This document shows, in pieces, positions 49,772-59,280 of a stretch of 64,000 bases of DNA. The DNA is taken from NCBI GenBank assembly GCA_937899725.1, contig CALCCA010000088.1:1-64000 (forward strand), in the 5' to 3' direction. A program made the position numbers and the translations under genes. The DNA is from an uncultured Halomicronema sp. Lineage in GTDB: Bacteria; Cyanobacteriota; Cyanobacteriia; Phormidesmidales; Phormidesmidaceae. The notes under the pieces are model-generated. The model searched no databases and had not been told where the DNA came from. It worked only from the letters and a program-made list of their open reading frames with translations. Numbering within the stretch: the first letter of the stretch is position 1; the number at the start of each line of letters is the position of its first letter.

Positions 49772-51817
49772 ATGCGAAATTCGGATTCTGTTGTCGAAGC
49801 CTTATTAGAGGCGATTCCTCAACTGCGATCGCAACTTTTTTTCAAAACATCCCTCACGGCTCTATCCCATGCGATGGAGGATCAGGTCTTGGCGGGCATC
49901 GAAAAGCCGCTCGTGATTGCCAGTTTTCAGCAGGAACGATTTTATCGCCAGGAGGCCAGCCGCTATCAGCGCATTGCTGACATCAGCGATCAGGTCTATG
50001 TGCTCTCGGCGGCAGGAACCAGCTTTGAGCTCGGGAGTGAAGCCTATGAAACGATCGCCTTTGATGAAGCCGATGCGCTGACTCAAGAGTGGCATTTAGT
50101 CGTCATTGGCACGCAATATAGTGCCTGCCTCATTTGTCGCGAACGAGATGCCGCGCCGATTGTGTCAGTATTACCCATTCCCGGTGCGCCAGCGCTTGAT
50201 CAAACTCGCCGATTTGAGGGAGTTTGGACGCAGGATCAGAGGGTCTGTCATCAAGCCGCCAACCTGTTGCTGGCGCGAATTGCCGCCTATCGACCGACTC
50301 TAGCGCCCAAAATCAAGGCGACGAAACAGCGATATCAGCTGCTCTCAGCGGTCAGCGACGCAGCCCAGATCGGGGGCGGAGCCGATCCCTTCACCCTGCG
50401 CTTGGTCACCTACTTGCAGGCCGGGCAATACAAACTGCTCAAGGCCTATAAGGCGATCGCGGTCAAAGAGCAGCGGGAACGACTGGTCAATGCCATCACG
50501 GCAGCCATTCGGCGATCGCTTGATCCAGAAGAACTCTTTCAAATCACCGTCGATCAGCTCGGCCCGGCCCTGCAGGTCGATCGCTGCATTATCTATCGCT
50601 GTCCGACCCAACGGGCCGAAGTCACCCTGCGCCACGAGCATCGCCAACCCGACACCCGCAGTCTGGTCGACGTCGGCTGGCCCATTGCCGACAACCCGCT
50701 GCTTGAGCAGATTCGCCAAGAACATGAAGCGATCGTGATTGTCGATACGCAGGCTCCGCCTCGCCCCCTGCAAACGGCCCTCGATGCGCTGAACTATCTC
50801 GTCGCCGAATGGCACATGCGCTCTTGGGCCTTAGTGCCGTTGGTCTATCAGCAGCGACTCTTAGGCATGATTGAGCTGCATCACTGCCAAGATCTGCCTC
50901 ACAATTGGACCGAAGAGGACTTTGCCCTCGTCGAAGCCGTGGCCACCCAGCTCAGCGTCGCGATCATCCAAGCTGACGCTTACGCTCACCTGCAAGAACT
51001 GAACCAGCAGCTAGAAGCGCTAGAGCGGACTCGCAGCAACCTGATTGCGATTACCGGGCATGAACTCAGAACGCCACTGTCGACCATTCAAGTGTGCTTA
51101 GAGAGCCTCGCCACTGAGCCCGACATGCCCGACCAGCTGCGCCAGACGATGCTGACAACCGCCTTAGATGATGCTGAACGCATGCGCAAGCTAGTGCAAG
51201 ATTTTCTTACCCTATCGCGCCTCGAAAGCGGCCGTATCGAGTGGACCTTTGAAGCCCTCATGGTCGCTGAGTGTTTTGACCTGGCTCTCAGCAGCGTCCA
51301 GGCCCGCAAGAGCGATCGCTCACCCTGCTGCCCCATTGAAGTGCAGCTGCCCCCAGCCTTGCCGATGGTGCGCGCCGATGGCGAATGGGTCGTTGAAGTC
51401 ATCGTCAAACTGCTTGACAACGCCTGCAAATTTACCGAGCCTAGCGGCGTGATTACCATCTCGGCCCACGCCGCCGGTGAAGACATGATTCAAATCACGA
51501 TTGCCGATACCGGACGCGGCATTGAGCCTTACCGGCTGGAAGCCGTATTTGATCGGTTTTATCAAGAAGAAGGAGCCCTGCGACGCACCACCGGCGGCAC
51601 CGGCCTGGGCTTAGCGATGTGTCGTCAAATCATCGAAGGCCTCGGGGGCCGCATCTGGGCCACCTCCGAGGGCAAGGATCAAGGTAGTCAGTTCCATTTC
51701 ACCCTGCCCATTGCCGAAGGGCGAGCGACCTTGCACATTCGGCAAGAGACCGAGGAACTGCCCGACGCTGACACCCTGAGCGAATTAGAGCGCCGTAATC
51801 CCTACATTTTGGAATGA
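49772..51817 (+). CDS. DICT-GAF sensor histidine kinase
   Basis: A 681-residue cytoplasmic two-component kinase. The N-terminal about 190 residues (LFFKTSLTALSHAMEDQVL, LVIASFQQERFY, YVLSAAG) match the DICT sensory domain found in cyanobacterial signalling proteins. A GAF domain follows (about 245-405; ALQVDRCIIYRCPTQ, MRSWALVPLVYQQRLLGMIELHHC), then the kinase core: His430 in IAITGHELRTPLSTIQVCLES, N-box VIVKLLDNACKFTEPSG, G1 ADTGRGIEPYRLEAVFDRFYQEE and G2 GTGLGLAMCRQIIEGLGGRIW. No response regulator is adjacent, so it is an orphan. The ligand is unknown; DICT domains are linked to light or metabolite sensing only by context. Confidence 0.9.
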   Translation: MRNSDSVVEALLEAIPQLRSQLFFKTSLTALSHAMEDQVLAGIEKPLVIASFQQERFYRQEASRYQRIADISDQVYVLSAAGTSFELGSEAYETIAFDEADALTQEWHLVVIGTQYSACLICRERDAAPIVSVLPIPGAPALDQTRRFEGVWTQDQRVCHQAANLLLARIAAYRPTLAPKIKATKQRYQLLSAVSDAAQIGGGADPFTLRLVTYLQAGQYKLLKAYKAIAVKEQRERLVNAITAAIRRSLDPEELFQITVDQLGPALQVDRCIIYRCPTQRAEVTLRHEHRQPDTRSLVDVGWPIADNPLLEQIRQEHEAIVIVDTQAPPRPLQTALDALNYLVAEWHMRSWALVPLVYQQRLLGMIELHHCQDLPHNWTEEDFALVEAVATQLSVAIIQADAYAHLQELNQQLEALERTRSNLIAITGHELRTPLSTIQVCLESLATEPDMPDQLRQTMLTTALDDAERMRKLVQDFLTLSRLESGRIEWTFEALMVAECFDLALSSVQARKSDRSPCCPIEVQLPPALPMVRADGEWVVEVIVKLLDNACKFTEPSGVITISAHAAGEDMIQITIADTGRGIEPYRLEAVFDRFYQEEGALRRTTGGTGLGLAMCRQIIEGLGGRIWATSEGKDQGSQFHFTLPIAEGRATLHIRQETEELPDADTLSELERRNPYILE

Positions 51818-51935
51818 AGCACTCGATTTTGGCGAGAGGCAACTCTGAAGAACTGTTACTTTTCCTCAATAAGTCGATATACGGGTCCTTGCCCGGTGAT
51901 AGGATGCCGTCAAAACGGTTGAGAGATAGCGTTTT

Positions 51936-52364
51936 ATGGCAGAAACTCTGACTGGACAAACCCCAAAATTTGGCGGTAGTACTGGCGGCTTGCTGACCGC
52001 AGCAGCGGTCGAAGAAAAATATGCAATCACCTGGACAAGCTCTACAGAGCAAGTCTTTGAAATGCCCACGGGTGGTGCCGCCATCATGAATGAAGGCGAA
52101 AATCTGTTGTATTTAGCGCGCAAAGAGCAATGCCTGGCATTGGGTGCTCAATTGCGGACTAAGTTCAAGCCCAAAATTCAAGACTATAAAATCTATCGGA
52201 TTTATCCCAGTGGCGAAATGCAATACTTGCATCCTGCCGATGGTGTGTTTCCTGAGAAGGTTAACGAAGGTCGCGAAACCATTGGCAAGAAAGATCGCAA
52301 CATTGGGAAAAATCCTGATCCAGCGACGATTAAGTTCAGTGGTAAAGAGCCTTACGAAGTCTAG
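51936..52364 (+). CDS. psaD: Photosystem I reaction center subunit II PsaD
   Basis: Stromal-side PSI subunit that docks ferredoxin and stabilises PsaC. The 142 residues are the usual cyanobacterial length. It begins [20 protein letters not shown] and contains [80 protein letters not shown] and the basic end. It is followed by its own terminator and then trpE, a gene order seen in many cyanobacteria. Confidence 0.98.
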   Translation: MAETLTGQTPKFGGSTGGLLTAAAVEEKYAITWTSSTEQVFEMPTGGAAIMNEGENLLYLARKEQCLALGAQLRTKFKPKIQDYKIYRIYPSGEMQYLHPADGVFPEKVNEGRETIGKKDRNIGKNPDPATIKFSGKEPYEV

Positions 52365-52405
52365 GGTTGCCAGTTTTATGGCACAGACAAATTCATAGAC
52401 GTGAG

Positions 52406-52437
52406 CAGGGGTGTGGCATGGCTACATCCCTGTTTTT
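52406..52437 (+). terminator. Terminator of psaD
   Basis: CAGGG (52406-52410) pairs with CCCTG (52428-52432), with further internal pairs (GTGT/ACAT, GGC/GCT region), followed by TTTTT. It lies 42 bases after the psaD stop and keeps the strong psaD transcription from entering trpE. Confidence 0.8.
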
Positions 52438-52541
52438 GTAGTGCCCTACAATTAAACCTCTCGCCGTATCCAGCCATCGGTTAGTCAGTCCTTCAAGGAT
52501 TGGCTAACCGCCGCAGTCATTCACCGATTTGTACGAATCTG

Positions 52542-54086
52542 ATGGTTTCTCCTACTCCGCAACAGTTTCAAGATCTCGCCTCGCACGGTAACTTCATTCC
52601 GGTTTATCAAGAGCTTGCAGCTGATTTGGATACCCCAGTTTCGGCTTGGCATAAGGTCTGTAGTCAGGCCCCCTATAGTTTTTTGCTGGAGTCGGTCGAA
52701 GGGGGGGAAACCTTGGGCCGCTATAGCTTTTTGGGATGTGATCCCCTATGGGTTCTAGAAACGCGTGGGGACACCACCACTCAGACTTTTCGCAACGGCA
52801 CGGTTAAAACCTACCGTGGCGATCCCTTTGCGGTCTTGCCCGCCTGTCTGGCCCCCTATCAGCCGGTCAAGCTGCCGGAACTGCCCCCCGGCATTGGTGG
52901 CCTGTTTGGCTTTTGGGGGTATGAACTCATTCAGTGGATTGAGCCCACTGTGCCGGTGTACGATCGCCCCGCCGATACGCCGCTCCCCGATGGGTTGTGG
53001 ATGCAAGTAGACAGCTTGCTAATTTTCGACCAGGTTAAGCGCAAAATGTGGATCGTCGCCTACGCCGATCTGCGCGAGCCGGGTTGCGACCTGCAAGCGG
53101 CCTATCAGGAGGCGTGCGATCGCATTCACACGCTCGTGCAAAAACTGCTCGCCCCTCTGCAGGGATTGAGTCCGCTGACTCGTTGGCAGTCCCCCAGCCC
53201 TGGCCAGTCCGCCCCGCCGCTCGACTACGTCAGCAATCGAACTCAGGCAGAATTTTGCGCCGCCGTTAATCGCGCTAAAGACTACATTCGCGCCGGTGAT
53301 ATCTTTCAGGTCGTCATTTCGCAGCGACTATCAACGACTTACCAAGGTCATCCCTTCGACCTGTATCGATCGCTGCGCCTGGTCAATCCCTCCCCGTACA
53401 TGGCCTATTTTCACTTCAAAGATTGGCAGCTCATCGGTTCGAGCCCCGAGGTGATGGTCAAAGCGGACAACGCCCCCCAAGACGATACCCGCAAAATCGC
53501 CACCGTGCGACCGATTGCGGGCACTCGGCCACGGGGTCACACCCCCGCCGAAGATGCCGCCTTGGCCGCCGATCTGCTGGCCGACCCGAAGGAAATCGCC
53601 GAGCACGTCATGCTCGTTGACCTCGGCCGCAACGATTTGGGTCGAGTGTGTGACAGCGGCAGCGTTTTGGTCGATGAGCTGATGGTGGTTGAACGCTACT
53701 CCCACGTGATGCACATCGTCAGCAATGTGGTCGGTCAGCTGGCTCCCGACAAAACCGCTTGGGATTTGCTGAAGGCCAGCTTCCCTGCGGGGACGGTCAG
53801 CGGCGCTCCTAAAATTCGCGCGATGCAGCTGATTAACGAACTCGAACCCGATCATCGCGGCCCCTACTCGGGCGTGTATGGCTACTACGACTTTGAGGGG
53901 CAGCTCAATACAGCGATTACAATTCGCACCATGATTGTGCAGCCTGAGGGCCCAGACCAACATCGTGTCAGCGTTCAGGCGGGGGCGGGCTTGGTCGCTG
54001 ACTCTAATCCCGAGTCGGAATATCAGGAGACCCTTAACAAATCGCAGGGAATGTTGACCGCCATTCGCAGCTTGCAGCCAGAGTAA
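52542..54086 (+). CDS. trpE: Anthranilate synthase component I TrpE
   Basis: TrpE converts chorismate to anthranilate using ammonia from TrpG, the first step of tryptophan synthesis. The 514-residue protein shows LESVEGGETLGRYSFLG (the feedback-binding LLES element), the chorismate-binding half with FCAAVNRAKDYIRAGDIFQVVISQRL, NPSPYMAYF, IGSSPEVMVK, ATVRPIAGTRPRG, EHVMLVDLGRNDLGRV, SFPAGTVSGAPKIRAMQLI and VQAGAGLVADSNPESEYQET. ATG 52542 is preferred; the frame extends to a TTG at 52500. A trpG partner is not adjacent. A pabB or TrpE-like paralogue is less likely because of the LLES element. Confidence 0.94.
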   Translation: MVSPTPQQFQDLASHGNFIPVYQELAADLDTPVSAWHKVCSQAPYSFLLESVEGGETLGRYSFLGCDPLWVLETRGDTTTQTFRNGTVKTYRGDPFAVLPACLAPYQPVKLPELPPGIGGLFGFWGYELIQWIEPTVPVYDRPADTPLPDGLWMQVDSLLIFDQVKRKMWIVAYADLREPGCDLQAAYQEACDRIHTLVQKLLAPLQGLSPLTRWQSPSPGQSAPPLDYVSNRTQAEFCAAVNRAKDYIRAGDIFQVVISQRLSTTYQGHPFDLYRSLRLVNPSPYMAYFHFKDWQLIGSSPEVMVKADNAPQDDTRKIATVRPIAGTRPRGHTPAEDAALAADLLADPKEIAEHVMLVDLGRNDLGRVCDSGSVLVDELMVVERYSHVMHIVSNVVGQLAPDKTAWDLLKASFPAGTVSGAPKIRAMQLINELEPDHRGPYSGVYGYYDFEGQLNTAITIRTMIVQPEGPDQHRVSVQAGAGLVADSNPESEYQETLNKSQGMLTAIRSLQPE

Positions 54087-54153
54087 TGCAGCCCCCCAGT
54101 TCTAGAACGTCATGAACGCTAGACTCGGGAATCGCCGTTAGCACCGCAAGCGA

Positions 54154-55419
54154 CTAGTCCGTTGACCCTGAAGTCGTCTCTGCCGACAATCGTGCCGTCG
54201 TAAGCTCGTCAAGCTCCGGCTTTTGCTCTTGGGTGAGTATCACGGCCTCATAGGGCACCACGCCGCTACTCGTGCTCCCTAAGCAGTGGGCCGCCGCTTT
54301 CGACAAATCGAGCGATCGCTGCCCCACATAAGGCCCTCGATCATTAATCCGCACGATTACCGATTTGCCATTCAACCGATTGGTGACCTTGAGATGAGTG
54401 TTAAACGGCAACGTCTTGTGAGCCGCTGTCAGCGCGTTCTCATCAAAAATTTCACCATTAGCGGTTTTACGACCGTGAAAGCCCGGCCCATACCAGGAGG
54501 CCGTGCCATAGAAAGATTCAGCGGTTTCGGCGAGTCCGGCAGCGGTCATTTGAATCGTTGCGAGGCCTAGAGGCGCTTCGTCAAAGGCCTGCCGGAGGTT
54601 GTTAACCCACTGCACCGCCGTCGCTGTCGCCGGAATTTCAGGGTGCGATCGCAGCGTTTCATCGACGACAAACAGGAGTTCATTTTGATGGCTAACGCCC
54701 ACAAAATTTGTCCCGATCAGCGGGTTCAGCTGCGCGGGCTCTAGTTTGTCTTCTTTGATGAGGGTTCTGAGCTTAGCCGCCATTTTTTGCGCAGCGACTT
54801 GACCGACCACATCACCCACGAAATGGTTATGTACCCACACTTGCGTTTTAGAGGCTGTCGTCACGGCCAGATTACTGGTCTGATAGGGGGCCGCCGCCGG
54901 CAAACAGAAATCATCAGCAGCCAAGGTCGGCGGCTGGGGGGGAATGAGCTCTGTCGTTTCTAACCGCACAGCCGCCACTGCATTCCAGCCATGCCAATCG
55001 GCTTGCACTGCCACCTCATCAAACGTGATTTCAACCGTTTCTGAGGAGGTCTCTACTGGCGCTTCAAAACCACTCACGCCCAACCCAATGGCCGGTACTA
55101 AGGCAGTAAAGTCGTCGGTGTTAGCGGGGCTCAGGGCCGCTTGAGCATCGAAACTGTCACTGGTGACCGTCAGAGTATTCAAGTTAGGCACCAGCAAACG
55201 GGTTAAGGTCGCATAGCTACCGTAAGCCCCATAGGCATCTAAGCCAGGCAGCCGCCAACCATAAGCATCCGATAGCGAATTGAACCAAGCAGCGGTGGAC
55301 TCCAGTGAAATTGAGTCTTGTTGCTGCAGCTGATGCTCAGCAATGTCGTCTGCTGCTGTTGCTGCTGATGACGCTGGGTGAATAATCGATGCCGCCCAGA
55401 TAATTCCCAAAATTTCCAT
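54154..55419 (-). CDS. RlpA-like septal/cell-wall protein
   Basis: A 421-residue protein whose C-terminal about 110 residues form a double-psi beta-barrel RlpA domain: FYGTASWYGPGFHGRKTANGEIFDENALTAAHKTLPFNTHLKVTNRLNG, then VRINDRGPYVGQRSLDLSKAAA. In Pseudomonas RlpA is a lytic transglycosylase at the septum; activity here is unproven. The N-terminus (MEILGIIWAASIIHPASSAATA) is a short hydrophobic start that may act as a signal peptide. The long middle is cyanobacterium-type with WVHNHFVGDVVGQ and repeated Thr/Val-rich sequence. It is convergent with trpE. Confidence 0.85.
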   Translation of the reverse strand: MEILGIIWAASIIHPASSAATAADDIAEHQLQQQDSISLESTAAWFNSLSDAYGWRLPGLDAYGAYGSYATLTRLLVPNLNTLTVTSDSFDAQAALSPANTDDFTALVPAIGLGVSGFEAPVETSSETVEITFDEVAVQADWHGWNAVAAVRLETTELIPPQPPTLAADDFCLPAAAPYQTSNLAVTTASKTQVWVHNHFVGDVVGQVAAQKMAAKLRTLIKEDKLEPAQLNPLIGTNFVGVSHQNELLFVVDETLRSHPEIPATATAVQWVNNLRQAFDEAPLGLATIQMTAAGLAETAESFYGTASWYGPGFHGRKTANGEIFDENALTAAHKTLPFNTHLKVTNRLNGKSVIVRINDRGPYVGQRSLDLSKAAAHCLGSTSSGVVPYEAVILTQEQKPELDELTTARLSAETTSGSTD

Positions 55420-55656
55420 AGCAGTGTGGTAGTCGAGAACCCCATCAAAAAGAACTTCGAGAAGAAATCAGATGCCCCGTGTTGCTGGATACAAAACGGT
55501 CAGACAAATCAGTATAGACACCTGTTTTCAATTTGGGGATCGGTAGGGGTCGTGTACTAATAGCTGCAAGCAAGTCTACACAAAGCTTTGCAGGAATATT
55601 AAAGAATTGGTAAATCAGCAGAACAATTTGTCTAAAACCGGAAAATCAGTGAAATA

Positions 55657-56550
55657 ATGCGCAAAAATTTACAGCTCGATTTACCGCCAGATTTTCAAAG
55701 GGAAGCGCTGCAAACTCGCCTACAAACTCATCTGCACCAGCTGGTAGGCGATCGCGACCCCTACCTGGCGGCCGGGAGACATCGTTTAGCGCAGCAATAC
55801 ATTCAGAGCACCCTAGCTCAGTGGGGCGTTCCCGCCGCCCATGACTTCCACGTCAGAGGTCGATGCCACACCAACTGGATCTTGCCCCTACCGGCCTCAA
55901 CCGGGGCAAGCGCGAAGTCGCCGCTGATTGTAGGCGCCCACTACGACACCGTGCCCGGCACCCCCGGCGCCGATGACAATGCTAGCGGGGTTAGCGTTTT
56001 GCTGGAACTGGCTCACTTCTTTGCCCAGTTTCCAGCGGCCCGGCCGATCTGGCTGATTGCCTTTGATCTCGAAGAATATGGCCTTCTGGGGAGTCAAGCC
56101 TATGTGGAAAAGTTGAAAGCGACCCAGCAGCCCGTGCACCTGATGCTTTCGCTCGAAATGCTGGGATATTACGATTCCACCCCGCAGAGCCAGCAGTATC
56201 CCTCCCCGCTATTGACGCGGCTGTATCCCCATCGGGGCGATTTCGTTGCTTTAATCGGCAATTTGAGCACTCTCTTTGCAATGCGCCGCCTTAGCCAGGA
56301 TTTCAAGCGTGCCGGTGCCCCCTGTGAATGGCTCCCCGTAACGAATCGAGGCCAGGCGATCCCCGCGACCCGGCGCAGCGATCACGCCGCCTTTTGGGAT
56401 GCAGGCTATCGTGCCCTGATGGTGACCGACACCGCCTTTTTGCGCAATCCGCACTATCACCAAGCGAGCGATCTCCTCGACACGCTCGATCTAAAAATGA
56501 TGACGCGGGTCTGTCAGGGCCTAATGGTCGGGCTGCAATCGTTACCCTAG
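55657..56550 (+). CDS. M28-family zinc metallopeptidase
   Basis: A 297-residue peptidase of the aminopeptidase/glutaminyl-cyclase superfamily. Zinc-binding and catalytic residues are in PLIVGAHYDTVPGTPGADDNASGVSVLLELA (His, Asp, Asp), IAFDLEEYGLLGSQAYV (catalytic Glu pair), LSLEMLGYYD and the late SDHAAFWDAGYRALMVTDTAFLRNPHYH (Asp, His). No clear signal peptide is present. Substrate unknown; a role in peptide turnover is likely. It is upstream of, but 153 bases from, the glucose dehydrogenase gene. Confidence 0.9.
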   Translation: MRKNLQLDLPPDFQREALQTRLQTHLHQLVGDRDPYLAAGRHRLAQQYIQSTLAQWGVPAAHDFHVRGRCHTNWILPLPASTGASAKSPLIVGAHYDTVPGTPGADDNASGVSVLLELAHFFAQFPAARPIWLIAFDLEEYGLLGSQAYVEKLKATQQPVHLMLSLEMLGYYDSTPQSQQYPSPLLTRLYPHRGDFVALIGNLSTLFAMRRLSQDFKRAGAPCEWLPVTNRGQAIPATRRSDHAAFWDAGYRALMVTDTAFLRNPHYHQASDLLDTLDLKMMTRVCQGLMVGLQSLP

Positions 56551-56703
56551 CGGGGCAAGGCAGCTGTGCTCACGTCAATGGCCGAGCCCTCTTGGCAGCC
56601 ATCACACCGATCTCTTACTTTTAGGAGATGTCTGATGGTCAGGCGCAGGCGACCCTAATCGAGGCGTTACATTGCCCTCTGCAAACAGGCGAATACAGCG
56701 AAC

Positions 56704-57507
56704 ATGAAAGGACTCAAAGGTAAAACGGCAATTGTGACGGGCGCGAGCTCCGGCATTGGCCAGGCGATCGCGATTCGTCTGGCTCAAGAGGGCTGCAATA
56801 TCGCCATCAACTATCGTAGTGATTCAGAAGGTGCCCAAACGACTCGAGCGAAAGCCCTCAATCAAGCAAAAGCCGCTGGTCATGAGATTCAGACGCTGAT
56901 CGTGCAGGCGGATGTTTCCAAAGCCGAGGCGATCTTAGCCATGATGCAAGAGGTCAACGAGACCTGGGGTGGACTCGATATTCTGATCAACAATGCGGGC
57001 ATTCAGATCGAGACGCCCTCCCACGAAGTCGAAACTGACGCCTTCGATAAGGTGATCGACGTCAATCTACGCGGCTCCTACTTGTGCGCCCGAGAGGCCA
57101 TTCAACAGTTTCTCCAGCAAGCAAAATCCGGCGTCATCATCAACGTCTCCAGCGTTCATGAAGTGATCCCGCGGCCCCAATACATCAGCTACTCCATCAG
57201 CAAGGGCGGCATGGGCAATATGACCCGGACCCTGGCACTGGAATATGCGAAGTCTGGCATCCGCGTCAACGCGATCGCCCCCGGCGCGACGATAACCCCG
57301 ATCAACCAAGACTGGGTCGAAGATGCCGAAAAAAAGGCAGCGGTTAACCAGCACATCCCCATGGGCCGCGCTGGTACCGCAGAAGAGATGGCCGCCGCCA
57401 CGGCCTTTTTAGTGTCAGAAGAGGCGACCTATATCACTGGTCAAACCCTTTACATAGACGGTGGTTTAACGCTGTACGCCGATTTTCGCGAACCCTGGTC
57501 AGCTTGA
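56704..57507 (+). CDS. Glucose 1-dehydrogenase-like SDR oxidoreductase
   Basis: A 267-residue short-chain dehydrogenase/reductase, most like NAD(P)-dependent glucose 1-dehydrogenases. It has the cofactor motif VTGASSGIGQAIAI, LINNAGIQIETPSHEV, catalytic Ser and Tyr-x-x-x-Lys in IINVSSVHEVIPRPQYISYSISKGG, and the end GQTLYIDGGLTLYADFREPW. The NYRSDSEGA region after the second beta strand is typical of NADP-accepting members. The gluconolactonase-like gene follows after 19 bases, so the pair probably oxidises glucose to gluconolactone and then to gluconate. Other sugar dehydrogenases of the family cannot be excluded. Confidence 0.85.
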   Translation: MKGLKGKTAIVTGASSGIGQAIAIRLAQEGCNIAINYRSDSEGAQTTRAKALNQAKAAGHEIQTLIVQADVSKAEAILAMMQEVNETWGGLDILINNAGIQIETPSHEVETDAFDKVIDVNLRGSYLCAREAIQQFLQQAKSGVIINVSSVHEVIPRPQYISYSISKGGMGNMTRTLALEYAKSGIRVNAIAPGATITPINQDWVEDAEKKAAVNQHIPMGRAGTAEEMAAATAFLVSEEATYITGQTLYIDGGLTLYADFREPWSA

Positions 57508-57526
57508 GCTTACGAGGCCCCCCATC

Positions 57527-58414
57527 ATGCCTGCTTCGCCCCTGCCTGAAAATGTGTTAGCCGTTCGCGCCCGGTTAGGTGAGGGGCCAGTCTGGGATGA
57601 TCGCCGTCAGGTGCTCCACTGGGTCGATATCTATAACCGCCGAGTCCACACCTTTGATCCCGCGACCGGCCAAGATGACTTTATTGAGGTTGCGGCCTTG
57701 GTGAGCGGTCTGTTTATTGTCGATGGCCGACACCTAGTCCTTGCACAAGAGAACGGCCTCAGCACGCTAGATTTAGCCACCGCACAAACGACTCCCCTCG
57801 TCTCGATTGAAGCCGATCAGCCAGACAACCGGCTGAATGATGTGCGGTGCGATCGCCAGGGACGACTCTGGGTCGGCACAATGAACAACCACGACCAGCC
57901 CGCCGCTAACCTGTACCGCTATGATCTCGACGGTTCACTCCACGTCCTAGAAACAGGACTCTCAATCTCTAATGGCTTAGGCTGGAGCCCTGATCAAACA
58001 ACGTTTTACCTGACCGACTCGCCCCGCCAAGTCATCTCCGCTTACACCTTTGACGTCGCCAGCGGACAAGTCAGTAACCGCCATCCTCACGTCGATTTGA
58101 CCCATGAGTCGTTTTATCCTGACGGGCTCACCATTGATGCCGAAGGGTGCCTCTGGGTTGCCATGTGGAACGGCTGGTGCGTCATCCGGTTTGATCCCCA
58201 GGGCCAAGAGATGATGCGGGTGCCGTTGCCCGTCCCGCTCGTGACGTCTTGCACCTTTGGCGGGCCTAACCTCACCGACCTGTTTATCACCACCGCCTCG
58301 GCGGGGTTGAGTCAAGCCGAGCTAGGTAAAAGTGTCGCGGCAGGCGACTTATTTTGTTTGTCCACCGATGTCAAAGGGTTGCCGAGCGATCGCTATGCCC
58401 TAGCCTCAGGCTGA
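57527..58414 (+). CDS. SMP-30/gluconolactonase-family hydrolase
   Basis: A 295-residue six-bladed beta-propeller lactonase. Metal-binding residues are expected at Glu in RLGEGPVWDDRRQVLHWVDI, Asn in NRLNDVRCDRQGRLWVGTMN and Asp in YPDGLTIDAEGCLWVAMWNGWCVIRFD. It also has GLSISNGLGWSPDQTTFYLTDSP and FGGPNLTDLFITTAS. It begins 19 bases after the SDR gene, with which it forms a likely operon converting an aldose to its aldonate. No signal peptide, so it acts in the cytoplasm. Confidence 0.9.
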   Translation: MPASPLPENVLAVRARLGEGPVWDDRRQVLHWVDIYNRRVHTFDPATGQDDFIEVAALVSGLFIVDGRHLVLAQENGLSTLDLATAQTTPLVSIEADQPDNRLNDVRCDRQGRLWVGTMNNHDQPAANLYRYDLDGSLHVLETGLSISNGLGWSPDQTTFYLTDSPRQVISAYTFDVASGQVSNRHPHVDLTHESFYPDGLTIDAEGCLWVAMWNGWCVIRFDPQGQEMMRVPLPVPLVTSCTFGGPNLTDLFITTASAGLSQAELGKSVAAGDLFCLSTDVKGLPSDRYALASG

Positions 58415-58529
58415 TTGCAGGCTGCTGACTGGCAGCAATGCGCCGCCGAATCAGCGATATCAGCCGACGGCCACCAGGTCATCGTCGCCTCTCGCGGTAG
58501 CAGGACACAAATCCCAAAGTAAAGAGCAC

Positions 58530-58558
58530 TTGTCTAGTCCTGATAGCCGGTGTAATAT
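58530..58558 (+). promoter_or_regulatory. Promoter of rpmI-rplT
   Basis: TTGTCT (58530-58535) and TAATAT (58553-58558) are separated by exactly 17 bases, a good sigma-70-type promoter. Transcription would start near 58565, about 26 bases before the rpmI ATG. Confidence 0.65.
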
Positions 58559-58590
58559 AAAAGACTGTGTCGAAAAAGGAAAACGTCGTT

Positions 58591-58788
58591 ATGCCAAAGC
58601 TCAAAACTCGCCGGTCAGCTGCCAAGCGTTTCAAGCGTACAGGTACTGGCAAGTTCGTGCGCCGTAAAGCTTTTCGGAATCACCTGCTAGACAAGAAAAA
58701 AACCAAGCGCAAAGTCCGGTTAGGGCAGAAAGCCGTCGTCGTTGATGCCGATGCGCCGAACGTTGAATTGATGATGCCCTACTCCTAA
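58591..58788 (+). CDS. rpmI: 50S ribosomal protein L35
   Basis: Small basic ribosomal protein, 65 residues, starting [20 protein letters not shown] and continuing [28 protein letters not shown] 58591 is the canonical start; the frame is open back to a GTG at 58567. It is followed by rplT after 111 bases, forming the usual L35-L20 pair. The infC gene is not upstream; a sugar lactonase gene is. Confidence 0.96.
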   Translation: MPKLKTRRSAAKRFKRTGTGKFVRRKAFRNHLLDKKKTKRKVRLGQKAVVVDADAPNVELMMPYS

Positions 58789-58899
58789 GCTGCTGGGGTA
58801 GAAAAGCAATAACATCGTCACGGCATCTGACGTTCACTCCGGTCTTCGCACACAGATTTCAGCAATAGACAGTATTTGTAAACAGAAGGGTTAGAAACA

Positions 58900-59250
58900 A
58901 TGGCACGGGTAAAGCGCGGTAATGTCGCCCGCAAGCGCCGCAAGAAGGTTCTTAAGCTGGCGAAAGGGTTCCGAGGATCCCACTCCAAGCTCTTTCGCAC
59001 AGCGAATCAGCAGGTGATGAAGGCGCTGCGATATGCCTATCGCGATCGCCGGCGCCGTAAGCGCGATTTTCGTCGTCTGTGGATTACTCGCATCAATGCG
59101 GCAGCACGGCTACAGGGCATGAGCTACAGCCGCCTGATCGGGCAGCTAAAAAAGTCCAACGTTGAAATCAACCGCAAAATGTTGGCCCAAATGGCAGTAT
59201 TAGACCCTGAAGGGTTCAACAGAGTAGTTGAAATTGCCAGCAAGGCATAA
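58900..59250 (+). CDS. rplT: 50S ribosomal protein L20
   Basis: A 116-residue assembly-critical 23S rRNA-binding protein. It begins [26 protein letters not shown] and continues [42 protein letters not shown], highly basic, as expected. In many bacteria L20 represses its own operon by binding the leader; I cannot see a clear mimic here. It is 30 bases from the next gene on the same strand. Confidence 0.97.
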   Translation: MARVKRGNVARKRRKKVLKLAKGFRGSHSKLFRTANQQVMKALRYAYRDRRRRKRDFRRLWITRINAAARLQGMSYSRLIGQLKKSNVEINRKMLAQMAVLDPEGFNRVVEIASKA

Positions 59251-59280
59251 ACTTTTGGGGTAGGTCAGTTAGCGAACGAA

